A stretch of 64,000 nucleotides of DNA, from positions 72,089,392 through 72,153,391 of the forward strand of contig NC_030684.2 of assembly GCF_000004195.4 (NCBI RefSeq), in the 5' to 3' direction. The notes under the pieces were generated by a model, which saw nothing but the letters and a program-made list of their open reading frames with translations, made no database searches and was not told the DNA's origin. A program made the position numbers and the translations under genes. The DNA comes from Xenopus tropicalis (lineage: Eukaryota; Chordata; Amphibia; Anura; Pipidae). Below, in pieces: positions 37,901 through 48,530 of the stretch (its first letter is position 1; every line of letters begins with the position of its first letter).

Positions 37901-40900
37901 GTCCCGTGTATGGGGACCTTTAGTGTGCCTTGATAGAGGGACAGACAGTATGGCTCATCTGTAGCTACTGACTATGAGTTTACAGTCATATTGATGTAAA
38001 CCCAAAATCATGGGTTGCAAGTTTACATATATGGCATAGAAAGAAAACTAGCCTTCTAGTAGAAATAATATAAATCAGGGCTGATCAACTAGAGAAGTTG
38101 AATGTGGCTTTTCCAACGCCCTCAGCCTGTCCATGGACTTCTTTTTATTACATCACCATGTACATATAACATAGCCTAAAAAGCGTGGTTCACCTTCATG
38201 GTAAGGTGCTGTCCAACTGGCGGCCCGCGACCCCCCTCTGTGTGGCCCCCCACCTGTCTGGCTGCTTTGATGGCTTACTCTTGTGTAAGCTTTAAATGGT
38301 ATCAGTACTGAGATTAACTGCCCCCCTTGCATGGTTCTCACCTCAGATTCAGGCTGTAATCAGGCTGTATTGTTTAAATATGTAATCCCCTGTGTTGTTC
38401 ACACCTTTTAATCTCTGCATTGTTCACCCCCTGCAGTGTTCACACCTCAGGCTCAGGCTGTAATCACCCACATTGTTCCCCTGTTCACACCTCAGGAGCA
38501 GTAGAAACCCACAAAAAATCCCTGCACACTACAAAAAGAACATATACTGAGGTGGTACTTCAATTAAAAAGTTTTTTTAATATATAGTTATTGTGCAGAC
38601 TGTAGGAGCAGTGCCAGCATTGTGTCACTGTAGGCTGCCTGTGTGTGCCATACACACAGGCATCATAGGACAAGCAGAGTATGGCACACACAGGCAGGGT
38701 AGGGAAGGCAGAGTATGGCACACACAGGCAGAGTATGGCACACACAGGCCAAGTATGGCACAAACCAGCCAAGAATGGCAAACACAGTGAAAGTATGGCA
38801 CACACAGGCAGGGTAGGGAAGGCAGAGTATGGCACACAAAGGAAGGGTATGGCAGGCAGAGTATGGCACACACAGGCCAAGTATGGCACAAACCAGCCAA
38901 GAATGGCACACACAGTGAAAGTATGGCACACAGGCAGGGTAGGGAAGGCAGAGTATGGCACACGCAGGCAGGGTAGGGCAGGCAGAGTATGGCAGGTTTT
39001 TGCTGTACTACAACCATTAATATGGGTATGGTCATGTGATAACATGGGTGTGGTTTCAAGTGGGTGCGGTTTCAAAAAGGGGAGTGGTCAAAACTGGCTT
39101 CCATTATCGGCCCTCCACCACGTAGGTTGGAAAAATTCCGGCCCTCGGTACAACAGAAGTTGGACAGCACTGTTTTAGTATGTTGTAGAATGGCCATTTC
39201 TTAGCAACTTCTAAATTGGTCTTCATTTTTTTAAATAGTTTTTGAATTATTTGCCTCTTCTCACTCTTTCCAGCTTTCAAAGGAAGTCACTGACCCCGGC
39301 AGCCATTAAAATTAATTCTCTGTGAGGCTACAATTTTATTGTTACTTTGGATTACTTTTCTTTCTATATAGGCCCTTCTCTATTCATAGTTCTGTCTCTC
39401 TTTCAAACCACTGCCTGATTGCTAGGTTCAATTTTACCCTAGCAACGAGATAGCTGCTAAAATTCTAAACTGAGCTGCTGAACAAAAGCTAAAAATTCAA
39501 AAACAGCAAATAATTGAAAAATGAAGACCAATTGCAAATTGTCTCAGAAAAGCACTCACTACATCATACTAAAAGTTAATTAAAACCTTTAATCAGGTTG
39601 TCGACCTGCAATTTGGAAGCTAGACAGCAACAAATAACACAGGGAGAAGAGTGTGTGTCAGTAATGGACAAGTCACTGCTGAGAATAGAAATAACCCTCT
39701 GACAATGCTCAGCAAGAGCTAGAAAGCCACAATTTAGTTATAAGTTTTATAGAATTTTCAGGATTTACATATTCACCATGTATAAACATACAAACAATGG
39801 GATATTACAAAGCAGGCAAGTTATAGTATTATATTGTGTGTTTTACTTGTTGTGGATTTGTGTTCCGTAAGTGCACAGCATACACAGCTCCATCCTGTTC
39901 CTCCTCACCCACATACTGCAATACCTGAGAAGATATAATATAACAGTAGAAGTAAACACAAGTACAACAGTAACTACCAAGATAGACACTCCTTGGCTTT
40001 TAATTAGAGACCTACATTCATATATGTTATAATTTCATGTTTGTAAAATACAGTATTCTTACATGTATCTTCATACTTGCATACTGCCACCCCATTGTCT
40101 ACTGCTATATGTCTCTCTTGCACAACACTGAATACTAACAACTGCACAGAATCGCCATTATACACAGAGAAGTTCTCAGAGACTCCTACACAGAGCAGGA
40201 TGCAGACAAACAATGACATGTTACTCACCTTTCCTGGCAAACAGTACCATTTTGTTTTGGATGTGACACAGGGCTCTCCCCGCGACACACAAAACCCAAG
40301 GGCCACATTCATAGAAGGAAACCTTCAACTAATATGAGTCCCTGGTGTAAAGAGTATAATGTAAAAACAATAAAAGGGAAGACAGACAAAAAAGTAGATA
40401 CTGTGGGGGAAGGCTGCAGGGAGAAAAGGAGAAGTGGGTAGGAGAAGTGCCACAGATAGATGAAAACAAGAATCTTATTGCTAAAATACACATAAATAGG
40501 GAGAAGGGGAGGTGGGGATATAAAGAAGGGGAAGTCTTGCTATGGGGAAATAAAGAGAAACTAGGGTGAGACAGTACAAGAAATATTATGGGAAATAGGT
40601 GTTATAAGAGAAAAGTGAAAGAGAAAGACACAAACAAAGGAATGAAGGCAGAAGGATGAATCTATTGCTAGGATTTTTGCCACTTCCTCATGCAAACACT
40701 GATCAGCACACACAGGAACTCACACACAGCCTTATACACACAACCTGATAAACCTGTTTGTGGCATTAATATTAAACCACATGTAAGCACATTCCTTTAG
40801 AAACATGTATATCCTAATCCCAGTTTCTGCTGAGTCCTACATTTAAAAAATAATGAAACTAGATGAAGGGACATGCAAGGTTAAACCATAATGTAGGGGT

Positions 40901-42488
40901 AGAATTGGGTACAGGCCCAATGTGCACGGTGATCTGTCCAGGGGATGCCCAACCCCTTGCCACGTGCCACACAGAACTACTATTTTGAATGTGTTGGTAA
41001 GCTTTAGAGTTTCAAAGAAACTTGCACCTAAAAAATCAGACACATGTGCCTTTTTCTTTACACATGCCACAAATAAAGCCAACTGGAACTGCAACTTTTT
41101 CAGTGCAGTTGTGTCAGAATGACATCAGAGTGCAAAAGCAAGAGTGTGAATTTTGCCACTGTGGTCTTAATTGCATCAGACGTCCCACTCTGTAATAATC
41201 GTCTGTAATACTGCCGGACGTATAGGGGATATATCCTGCATTGCGTGTAAAAAACACAGCAACTGCATCTGAAATCACTGCACTGCACATGCTGGTTGTG
41301 AATGACCCCTAAAATGTTTTGCTGCTGATATCACTTCAGCCTAAATACTTTTGCTTCCTATTAGGTTTTATTCTCAGGAATGGCCAAGCTTACTTTGTAC
41401 CCACACCCCAAAAGTGCCACAACCAATTAACAAAAGAAACATTTTTTTACATTGTTGGAATTGCAGCACAGGGAGTAAAAAAAGCACTAGGTGCACCAGG
41501 ATTTTATTACAGACTTGCTACTATCTCCACATTTCCTGACATATTGTGGCCCCCAGCATTTCATGGCACACTGCAGCCCCCAACATTTCATGATTTAGTG
41601 ATACACTCCTAAATTACATAATATAAATAGATGGTGCTGGGGGAAGGGGGGGGGGGTCAACGGTAAACACCCCAGGTATCAGATATAAACCAGAATAAAT
41701 GACAATTATGATTTTTATTACAAAATAACAAAAGGAATCTTCAACAGGGACCTGTAATTTTTCTGTGCCCCTTGCAATTTTGGGGAGGTTAAAACACATT
41801 AGGTTATTATGTAATTAAAATAACTTTCTATTTATTGTCTGGATTGTTATGCTTTATTTAACTATCTAGCATTTTATGGCACAGTATGAGCCCCAATCAT
41901 TTTCTGACACACTGTGGAATTTTTATGACACAGACCAAGCCTTGCACAGATGACACATCCTGTATTAATGGAACTGATCTGCATAGTATATTATCACCAG
42001 TAAACACAGATACATTCATTTCAGTGCTCTTCTTCAAGTCAAAAATGATTAAAGAGTCATTCCTGCATTATTACTATGGACTGTTCAAAACATTGGGCTT
42101 GCCTACATTAAAGTACACAGTTTCCAGACACACTGTTATGTTGCATGGCAATTCTTCAGCTGAGGGCTACAATGCCATTCAACCTAAGGGGACAAAACCC
42201 GAGAGAAAATGTATTAAAAACTTGCAGTATGGCTCCCTGGTCATCCCTTTAGTCTCCTTTTGCCTCCAGTGTTATCTAATAGATGTGAGACAAAGAGCTA
42301 AATCGTCACAAGTATGAGCTTCTATTTTTAACTTCCTTGTCAAGTAAATATTTCCCTTGCTTTTTTCCTGTTCCTCCTATTTTCTTCCCCTTATGCATTT
42401 GCCTGGATACTTCACAATTTTAACTGCCAGGTAAAGGGAAAGCCGTGTCTTTACTTACTGGGGATTTCTTTTCCTGGCTGGTCTTCAT
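23812..42488 (-). CDS. rgl2: Ral guanine nucleotide dissociation stimulator-like 2, 17 coding exons, short-N-terminus form
   Basis: Exons in transcript order: 42459-42488, 39847-39924, 36731-36894, 36220-36276, 35713-35968, 33752-33970, 33126-33229, 32171-32255, 31988-32053, 31816-31893, 31020-31052, 30497-30618, 28516-28608, 26040-26136, 25487-25747, 25295-25403, 23812-24005. They sum to 2046 bases with all phases consistent: 681 residues (human RGL2 777). RasGEF N-terminal domain is at about 37-160 (AGTLQKLVYHLLDSR). The CDC25-type catalytic domain is at about 175-445 (HVAEQLTSMEA, PYECLGSVWSRRDK, NFSSVYAIITALQS, VPYLGVFLTDLVMLDSA, NFEKRRKEFEAL). The Ras-association domain is at about 560-650 (RIIRVRVEP to ANVFYAM). 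The C-terminus ends DLARALF as in RGL2. The family is a Ras-GTP effector that loads GTP on RalA/RalB. The least certain pieces are the first exon, the 97-base exon and the 66-base exon. Confidence 0.9.
24760..24940. repeat. Fold-back repeat with ACAGTGTGTAAGCCAACATC ends
   Basis: Left end TTATTACAGTGTGTAAGCC, right end GGCTTACACACTGTAATAA. The arms include CATCACTAGTGATGTT on one side and its match on the other. Partial relatives are at 55105-55175, 59470-59600 and 60470-60560. Confidence 0.7.
26541..27044. mobile_element. MITE with AACTATACCCCCA ends in RGL2 intron
   Basis: Left GGAAAACTATACCCCCAGAA and right TTGGGGGTATAGTTTCCTTT are inverted. TTAA survives only at the right. Confidence 0.6.
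27402..27832. mobile_element. TIR repeat with GGCATACCCCCCAACAT ends
   Basis: GGCATACCCCCCAACATTTG at the left and ACATTTGGGAGGTATGCTG at the right are inverted partners. Non-coding. Confidence 0.5.
29234..29425 (+). other. Exon-like open frame antisense inside an RGL2 intron
   Basis: ATG at 29234 opens MAEKNALVGHKNEKLRHKEQ, a basic, glutamine- and arginine-rich 63-residue frame that also carries a good donor (AATG then GTAAGAAC at 29414). I do not recognise the protein. It could be the first exon of an unknown transposon gene or chance. Confidence 0.2.
31020..31052 (-). CDS. rgl2: RGL2 33-base microexon in the CDC25 domain
   Basis: Encodes eleven residues, NGYLNFEKRRK, between a TTTTTAG acceptor and a GTGAAT donor, both phase 0. 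Without it the conserved sequence linking DSAIRDQLE to EFEALSQIRIL would be missing, and all RalGDS-family proteins carry an equivalent. Too short for simple open-frame scans. Confidence 0.9.
34956..35382. mobile_element. MITE family A copy in RGL2 intron
   Basis: TTAA both sides with AGGAACAGTAACACC and GGTGTTACTGTTCCT termini. A (TA)n run at 34906-34938 lies just to the left. Confidence 0.85.
36994..37155 (+). repeat. 3' end of an L2/CR1-type LINE
   Basis: GATTGTAAGCTCTTTTGGGC through TGTACAGCGCTGCGGAATAT and GGCTCTTTATAAATAAATG, ending in (TAA)n. The same tail phrase recurs at 24960, 50110 and 51050. Confidence 0.65.
37636..37924. repeat. Fold-back repeat with CCCATACACATGG ends
   Basis: AAGGTGCCCATACACATGG at the left, CCGTGTATGGGGACCTTTA at the right; same family as 12198-12492. 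Confidence 0.6.
38204..39172. mobile_element. hAT-like element carrying an internal minisatellite
   Basis: Ends GGTGCTGTCCAACT and AGTTGGACAGCACTG are inverted repeats of the hAT type. I could not confirm an 8-base target duplication. The interior at 38640-38995 is a tandem array of AGTATGGCACACACAGGC-like blocks of variable spacing, which opens frames on both strands that are not genes. Confidence 0.6.
38640..38995. repeat. Irregular minisatellite based on GTATGGCACACACAGGC
   Basis: More than ten blocks of (G)TATGGCACACACAGGC with GGGTAGGGAAGGCAGA spacers; higher-order duplication of a segment of about 125 bases is visible (38724 onward versus 38848 onward). Confidence 0.85.
39176..39577. 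mobile_element. TIR repeat in RGL2 intron
   Basis: GCAACTTCTAAATTGGTCTT with CATTTTTTTAAAT at the left, and AAATGAAGACCAATTGCAAA at the right in inverse; TTTTAGTATG and CATACTAAAA mark the edges. Confidence 0.6.
42459..42488 (-). CDS. rgl2: RGL2 proximal first coding exon
   Basis: ATG with G at -3, then MKTSQEKKSP, ending at an excellent donor (CCA then GTAAGT) in phase 0. This joins directly to PVLQYVGEEEQDGAVYAVHL in the next exon. That arrangement, a short basic start then a GEE.(D/E)GAVY motif, is how RGL1 and RGL3 begin. The 5' UTR and promoter lie above 42488 and are not resolved. Confidence 0.6.
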
Positions 42489-43338
42489 GTCTTTCCTCCC
42501 ATTCTAGTTTAAGTTTCAACTTCTAAGCAGACACCTGGGGAAGGGTAAGGAGGGGAGGGGAAACTGGTGGGCAGAACTGAACATGTTTCTTATACCTGAC
42601 ATGAAAGAAAAGGTATGGTATTTAAAGCAAAGCTTTCCCTTTTAACTGCCTCTCCTACGTCATAAGCTGTGACTTACCCTGCTAATGTGAAAGAGGAGGG
42701 AGCAGCAACAATATTGAAAAAGAACTCCAAGTAAATTGCATAAAGCAATAGACATACTGGAACAAATATCTGTACAGGTATCCTTATGCTGAAGAGAATA
42801 ATGAGAGTTATAGTACAGCAATTACTAGACAGCAGCATGTTAAATACACGTGGAATGATCAGTTTGCAGTTTATGCACTTAATTAGGTAGGTTTTAATAC
42901 AATAAGTTATTTAACAATGCTAGGTAACATGTGCATGAGCTCTAAGGGTCACTTCCCGTCTTTCTTCCTAGTCCCCCCACTGCCTCGCTCCTTATTCAGC
43001 AACTCTACATTCTCCACTTGGAATTCCTCTGTCCCAGCACTTGGCTGCTAATCCTGATGCACAGGGCTAGAGTACGAGGAGGTAGCAGAGGTATGTGCCC
43101 AGTGTCTAAGGTCCTCTGCCTACCCCCTAGTTTTAGGTTTAGCTCTGCATCTTGCATCCAATTAAAAACAGTGCTGCTCACACAAGCACAAAGAAGCACT
43201 CCCCAGCACCTTAATTCAGCTGGGCCGCCCCAGCTTGCACCCTGAATAAAGTATATTAGCACGAGGTAGTGTCCAGAGTTCAAATAGCTGCACCTTAGGA
43301 AGCAAATGTACAAGAAGTGGGGCAACTGCAAAAACCAC

Positions 43339-43404
43339 TTTGCACCAGTTTTTGTACTTTGCACCAGTTTTTGTACTTTGCACCAGTTTTTGTACTTTGC
43401 ACCA
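43339..43404. repeat. Short tandem repeat, 19-bp unit
   Basis: TTTGCACCAGTTTTTGTAC is repeated about three and a half times without change. Confidence 0.9.
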
Positions 43405-43578
43405 TGCCCTGTCAGAGTAAATAATCCCTAGACTGTTACAATTTTCACAGTTCCTTTAAATAAAAACATTAATTTGGTAGCAGACATTGGGAATGATTTA
43501 CTAACATTAGTCCTAAACTGCACCACTGCTATTACCATAGCAACCAAGTAGCAGTTAGTTTAAAATGATAAACACCAT

Positions 43579-43925
43579 TAAGGTGGCCATACACTGTAAC
43601 ATCCACTTGTTTGGCAAGGCCACCAAGCGAGCGGATTTTTTCCCTACAGGTGAGTGATATCAGTGATATATTGAATTAAAACGGCGGGCATAGGCGCCGT
43701 CGGTTCGGGGATCGCATCAACTGAAATGATCTAAAGGATCGTTATCGGCAGCTGAAATCGGCCCCTGTATTGGCAACACAGAAGGGCCTTTCTGACCCAC
43801 ATCTGTCCTAAAATTGCCCAGATCTCGTCGGGCAGGTTTGATTTTTCTGTCGGATCAGGGACCGCATCAGCTCGTTGATGTTGCCCCGAACCAATGGCGC
43901 CTATGGCCACCATTTTAATTCAATC
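43579..43925. repeat. Fold-back repeat with GGTGGCCATACAC end
   Basis: It starts TTAAGGTGGCCATACACTG. The interior phrases GGGATCGCATCA and GATCAGGGACCGCATCAGC and CCTATGGCCACCATTTTAAT are inverted partners. Same family as 12198 and 55180. Confidence 0.55.
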
Positions 43926-44393
43926 ATTTGGCACAATCTATGTGCAATCATTTGCATCTATGTCAGCCTAATCAATAGCCTCAATTAAGTACATATTATC
44001 ATTATTACGACTTGTTGTTACTATTAACACATATTTTTAAAGCACCAACCTATTCCATACCACTGTACAATTAATACACTGAACATACAAATTTACATAC
44101 AAAACAACCACTTAGTAATACAAGGTACAGAGGGCCCTGCACATTTCTGACATAATTTGAACCACTATTCAAAAATTGTTTATGATGAAATTAAACATTT
44201 TTTTGTATCCAATATAAAGGAGGTCTATAATTAAAAAAGGGAATTCAATTATGTGTATTCTTTTGTTCCATAAACGATTATATCTAAACACAATCTGGGT
44301 TCAGCATAGTAACTTCATGCCATGCAGTTTGTACCATAGGTCATTGGTGTCTAGCTGAAGTCCGCTGGGAGGATGTAGCCCTTCCAAGGCATT

Positions 44394-44934
44394 TTAAAGG
44401 AGAAGGAAAGGGTTAAAAATGCGACCCCCCCCCCCTCCATAAATGCATAGGCCTTATGTTCCTGTACCTGATCGCTACATTTTTTTACCTTTATAACCAG
44501 TATTTTCTGAGCACTCTCTGATTTTTCTAAACACTGTTTAAAAACTATTACGGCCGCCATGTTGGATATTTAAATTAGTCCAACATTGTGCCACTTAACT
44601 AAATGCGCATGCGCGAATATTCTCCCTCCCCCTAAACACGAGCGCTCGTAGTGGGAGGGTCACAGGTGAGGTGGGAGGGAGAGTGCTCCTGCTTCAGAGA
44701 TTCAAAGCGCGCTCACAGAATATGTAAAATGCGCATGTCACCGGTCTTGGTTTTGGTGCAGGAGCATGGAATTATGGGAATCTTCTTTACACAGCTCAGC
44801 GTTTTTTCTTCCTGTTTGGCTTCTGATCATCTGAACAGGCGAAATATGGGGACACTTAAGGGCACTATTGAGAGAGCTGAAGGTATGCCTGCAGCTTGAG
44901 ATTAACTCTTTACTAGCCTTTCCTTGTCCTTTAA
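44394..44934. mobile_element. TTAA-flanked MITE (Kolobok/T2-like), family B
   Basis: AGGAGAAGGAAAGGGTTAAA after TTAA at the left, CTTTCCTTGTCCT before TTAA at the right. Its right half is the reverse complement of the left half of 15112-15579. Confidence 0.8.
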
Positions 44935-44984
44935 ACAATGATCACAGAGTGTCTAAACTGACACTGTAACTTTACAGTCATTAA

Positions 44985-45193
44985 GGGCAAAGACAGAAGA
45001 GGCAATTAGTTGCTCGTTTTTTTAAAACCCCCTAATCGTGGCAACTAATCTCCATGCACAAGTATTCTAGTCACCGTCTTCGAATTGTACCACACAGGAC
45101 AAGATGCCGCAACTTTTGCTGCGGGCAATTAGTCACCATGACTGGATTCTAAAAGTCATGGCGACTAATCGCTGCGTCTGTCTTCGCCCTAAA
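44985..45193. repeat. Fold-back repeat with GGGCAAAGACAGA ends
   Basis: GGGCAAAGACAGAAGAGGC at the left, GCGTCTGTCTTCGCCCT at the right, with inverted GGCAACTAATC-type interior. Related to the repeat nested in 17231-17744. Confidence 0.6.
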
Positions 45194-46286
45194 TAGTGAC
45201 AGATTAGGAGCCTAAGCAAACAAAGTTAGAAATGAACTCACTATTGGCTTCTTAAAATCTCACACCTCTCCTTTTTGTCATATACACACTAATTGGGATT
45301 TTCTCTCCCCAGTGTGAGTTTTGACTCCTTTTTGGTTACTTGTATGTCAGTGAAGCACTTAATCTGCTTTCATAACTTTTATATTGCACAAAGTGAATAG
45401 TGTCTGTCCATACCACATGCTTTGACCTTAAGTGTTGTGTACTGGGCAGGGACATATATATATATGTAACTACATTTTATAAGTGCTGGATCCACAGACC
45501 ATCACAGCAATTGCATTTTATTGTTACAAGGAAAAAAGAGCAAAGAGACCATTATATGTATGTCCTCCCCATGTTGGCATGTGGTACCTCCTCCCTGTAG
45601 TCCAAAAATATTCTAGTAAGTATGCTTTGGAGGGAATGGACCCCAGTTGGTGTGTGTCTGTGGTAGGGAAATTGCTTATATGAATAATAATTTGAATACA
45701 CAGATTTAAACTTTTATGATAGGAAATTAATATTCCAGTGCAAGTGTCCATTTAAAAAACTGGGCAACTGCACGAAAGTATAAATGCTCTGTATCTAGGC
45801 CTAGACTGGCAATCTGTTGGTTCTGGCATATGCCAGAGGGGCTGCTGTACGATGCCATATACAGTGGAGGGCTGTTTGGGCATCTGTGCCAGGACCTGTT
45901 TGATTGCCTGTCCAGACATGTCTGTATCAAATATATAAAAACTGGAGCTGGAACTGATGCATAGCTGGCAAGTAAGTGTTATTTGTTACACCTGCATGAG
46001 TCATTTTTTCACAAAGCGATGCGGATAATTCATCTTTAAAAAGATTCTGGCATGGTTTCTTAAATGTAATAAAGACATTGCAGAGTAAAATACATGCTTT
46101 ATAGAGAGGGATGCACTGAGTGCAGTATTCAGTATGGGATTCAGCCAAAACCTAGAGCTTGTTGTAGAATTCATATTCGGCCAAATTCAAATTGTGCAGC
46201 CAAACTGAATATAAACTCACAAAGCCATGTTGCTCTAGACTACCAAATGTGGCAATGTATTTGTTCACAATGTCAGCAATATTCAC

Positions 46287-46376
46287 CTCTGTTTGGGTTT
46301 CTCGTAACCTGGATCCTCGCCTCTCTTCCTCCTGGGCCAGCCGTGGCATGTGGGCCTTCATGTGTGTAACCACACG
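46287..46376 (-). CDS. rgl2: RGL2 alternative upstream exon, 30 codons
   Basis: A phase-0 exon between a pyrimidine-rich acceptor (TTTGGTTCAG) and a GTGAAT donor, reading RVVTHMKAHMPRLAQEEERR and ending ETQTE. In phase it would splice to the 39847-39924 exon in place of the 42.5 kb start. The first ATG in frame is at 46361, which would add 25 residues instead of 10. I do not recognise the sequence in human RGL2, so it may be frog-specific or chance. Confidence 0.45.
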
Positions 46377-46734
46377 CTGAACCAAACAAAGACAGTTTAG
46401 TATCCATGAGCACAATACAGCAACACACAAACAGGAAAGAGCAGGAACAGGAACACCTGCAATATTTATTTTACATGACATAAATAAAATAAACAGTTTG
46501 TAATGGGATGCCACATTGCCTTCATCAGTTTAAGAAAGTCTTAGATCCTAAACTAGTTCCCCCATCATCTTGCAAAGCATCTTACAGAGAATGATGGGAG
46601 ATGTAGTTTAAAGAAAGAAAGCAGACAGCAGGGCATTGTTCTTGCCTTAAACCTTTAAAGATTAATCACAGTTTGCTTTACTCTATCGTGTAATATTAAT
46701 CCAACACCAACATAAACCACATACTCATACTCAC

Positions 46735-46911
46735 ATGGTTATCTGATGTCACAGAGTGATAGCCACCACATGAGGAATGGGCTTTAAGCCATATCACTTG
46801 CTCTGGAGAAATTGTAGTAACGTTTGTATGCAGTGCGGTCTGTTTGGGTTCCTCAGTACCACTTCTTGCTGCAGACTTGGAAGGAGACAGCTCTCTCAGT
46901 ACAGATTTTTC
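46735..46911 (-). other. rgl2: Possible further upstream RGL2 exon (5' UTR or coding)
   Basis: Open for 59 codons in phase 0 into the 46376 exon, from a TAGTAG acceptor-like site to a CAT/GTGAGT donor, with protein-like text such as SVLRELSPSKSAARSGTEEP. It has no ATG in that frame and is preceded by in-frame stops. It is either untranslated or needs an unseen start exon. Confidence 0.35.
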
Positions 46912-47026
46912 CTACTAAGAGACATCTCTGATTTTTCTTTTCCTGGAAATGGTTCTTTCAATTTCAAGTAATGTTTCAAGTTGGGCGTAACGGTCCCAAG
47001 AATAAGAGCGTCCCCCTCTACCTCAC

Positions 47027-47130
47027 CTTATCCTGAGACCAGCGTCACATCCTGTGTAGCAGGAAGAGATAGTCAGGAAATCTGCAAGAGAGCGCTTCCT
47101 CCTGCATCGCAATAGTGATGTATACGTCTG
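47027..47130 (-). other. rgl2: Possible distal non-coding first exon of RGL2
   Basis: Ends at a good donor (GATAAG then GTGAGG). It contains ATG then 20 codons to a stop, so it is not the start of the main frame. The 5' limit is unknown. No strong CpG island is seen. Confidence 0.3.
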
Positions 47131-47812
47131 GGTAAATACAGAAGATTCCATTGTGAGAAACAACCGTATTCTGCAATTCTTGTACCACACACCCAAATGG
47201 ATGCACAGATATTATGGAGACAGTTTTAAAAAAACCATAGCTTTTGGTTTTCTTTTATGAAAAAGTTTTCACAGGGTACGCAGTATGCAAAAAGATGGGT
47301 TGGTTCCTTTATAGAGATGTAGTATGGTGTAATGTAAAGTTTGACCACGTTGTATAACCCATAGCAACCAAGATGTTTGTTTTCAATCTACTGACCAGTA
47401 AATGCTTCCTGCTGATTGGTTGCAATAGTATTTGTTAGACAAGTAGCAAACCTCTGACCGTTTAATAACATTAAAGGAATACTGTCATGGGAAAACATGT
47501 TTTTTTCAAAACATGTTTCAGTTAATAGAGCTCCAGCAGAATCCTGCAATGAAATCGATTTTTATTAAGTGTAAAAATATCTTTTTTATATTTAATTTTG
47601 AAATTTCACATGGGGCTAGCCATATTCTTCATTTTTCAGGGTTCCACAGCCATGTGACCTGTGTTCTGATAAACTTCAGTCCAAGTTGGACTGATATCTC
47701 CCTCCCCCCTGCAGTTACCTGACACCTATATTTCTAAAAGTGGTAGATATCAGAATAGCACTCAGTAGTAACAAATGCAAGTCTGGAATGATATATACAT
47801 TATATATATATA

Positions 47813-47961
47813 TATATCCAAAAAAGACCAGCAACACCGAGTTGTATTCCAAAAACAATCAATTGTGTATTAAAAACGCATGAACAGCTGTTCATGCGTT
47901 TTTAATACACAATTGATTGTTTTTGGAATATAACTCGGTGTTGCTGGTCTTTTTTGGATAT
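47813..47961. repeat. Spacer-less palindrome with 73-base arms
   Basis: The centre is GAACAGCTGTTC at 47882-47893. The arms (TATCCAAAAAAGACCAGCAA outward) match with about one mismatch and no loop. A (TA)n run precedes it and a 61-base single-copy tail followed by (TA)n (48022-48068) comes after. Confidence 0.92.
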
Positions 47962-48020
47962 TTAAATCATTTACCTTGCACCCGAGCTAAGAGCTGAAGC
48001 AGAGTGCCACCCTGGGTTCG

Positions 48021-48073
<53 letters not shown>

Positions 48074-48077
<4 letters not shown>

Positions 48078-48190
48078 GACAGAGAGCCGCACACATAAGG
48101 ACTTAATAACAAAGTGAATTTTTTTTTATTGTCAATAAAGAAAATTTCACTTTGTTATTAAGTCCTTATGTGTGCGGCTCTCTGTCCATA
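48074..48190. repeat. Perfect inverted repeat, 45-base arms
   Basis: The arms 48074-48118 and 48146-48190 (TATGGACAGAGAGCCGCACA outward) are identical over 45 bases around a 27-base AT-rich loop. A 62-base tail and (AT)n at 48253-48288 follow, the same layout as the neighbouring palindrome. Confidence 0.92.
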
Positions 48191-48250
48191 TGTTTTCTTT
48201 TTAGCCAGCACCTAAGGCATTTGAATTTCTATAGGGTGTGCTCCACTCTT

Positions 48251-48296
<46 letters not shown>

Positions 48297-48530
48297 GTTT
48301 GTAAGTGCTGCCCAAATGTGTTGGTGCTACATAAACAGACAATACATTAAGTTGTACTCTATTAATCTTCTCTAAAACACTAAGGTGCATCTGGTGCCTA
48401 GGCCAAGTCCTTGAACACAACACTATTAAATCATTTGAACAACTAAAACAAGAATACAATCTCCCTAACCACTATTTCGATACCTACAACATGCCCTCTC
48501 AACACAATACCCCTCAGGATGCCCATTCCT

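Noticed and set aside
38560..39178. Several long open frames on both strands rich in cysteine, histidine and tyrosine repeats
   Set aside because: They are produced by the GTATGGCACACACAGGC minisatellite, which is open in many frames; codon pattern follows the repeat, not a protein.
41886..42317. 143-codon plus-strand frame
   Set aside because: No protein family recognised, antisense to RGL2, low-complexity AT-rich codons; taken as chance.
43005..43364. 119-codon minus-strand frame in a GC-richer patch of RGL2 intron
   Set aside because: No recognisable protein and no splice-phase fit to RGL2. Some donor-like sites exist, but the exon at 42459-42488 is better.
46152..46514. 120-codon minus-strand frame as a gene
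   Set aside because: Only the 46287-46376 part is bounded by splice sites; the remainder reads like intron.
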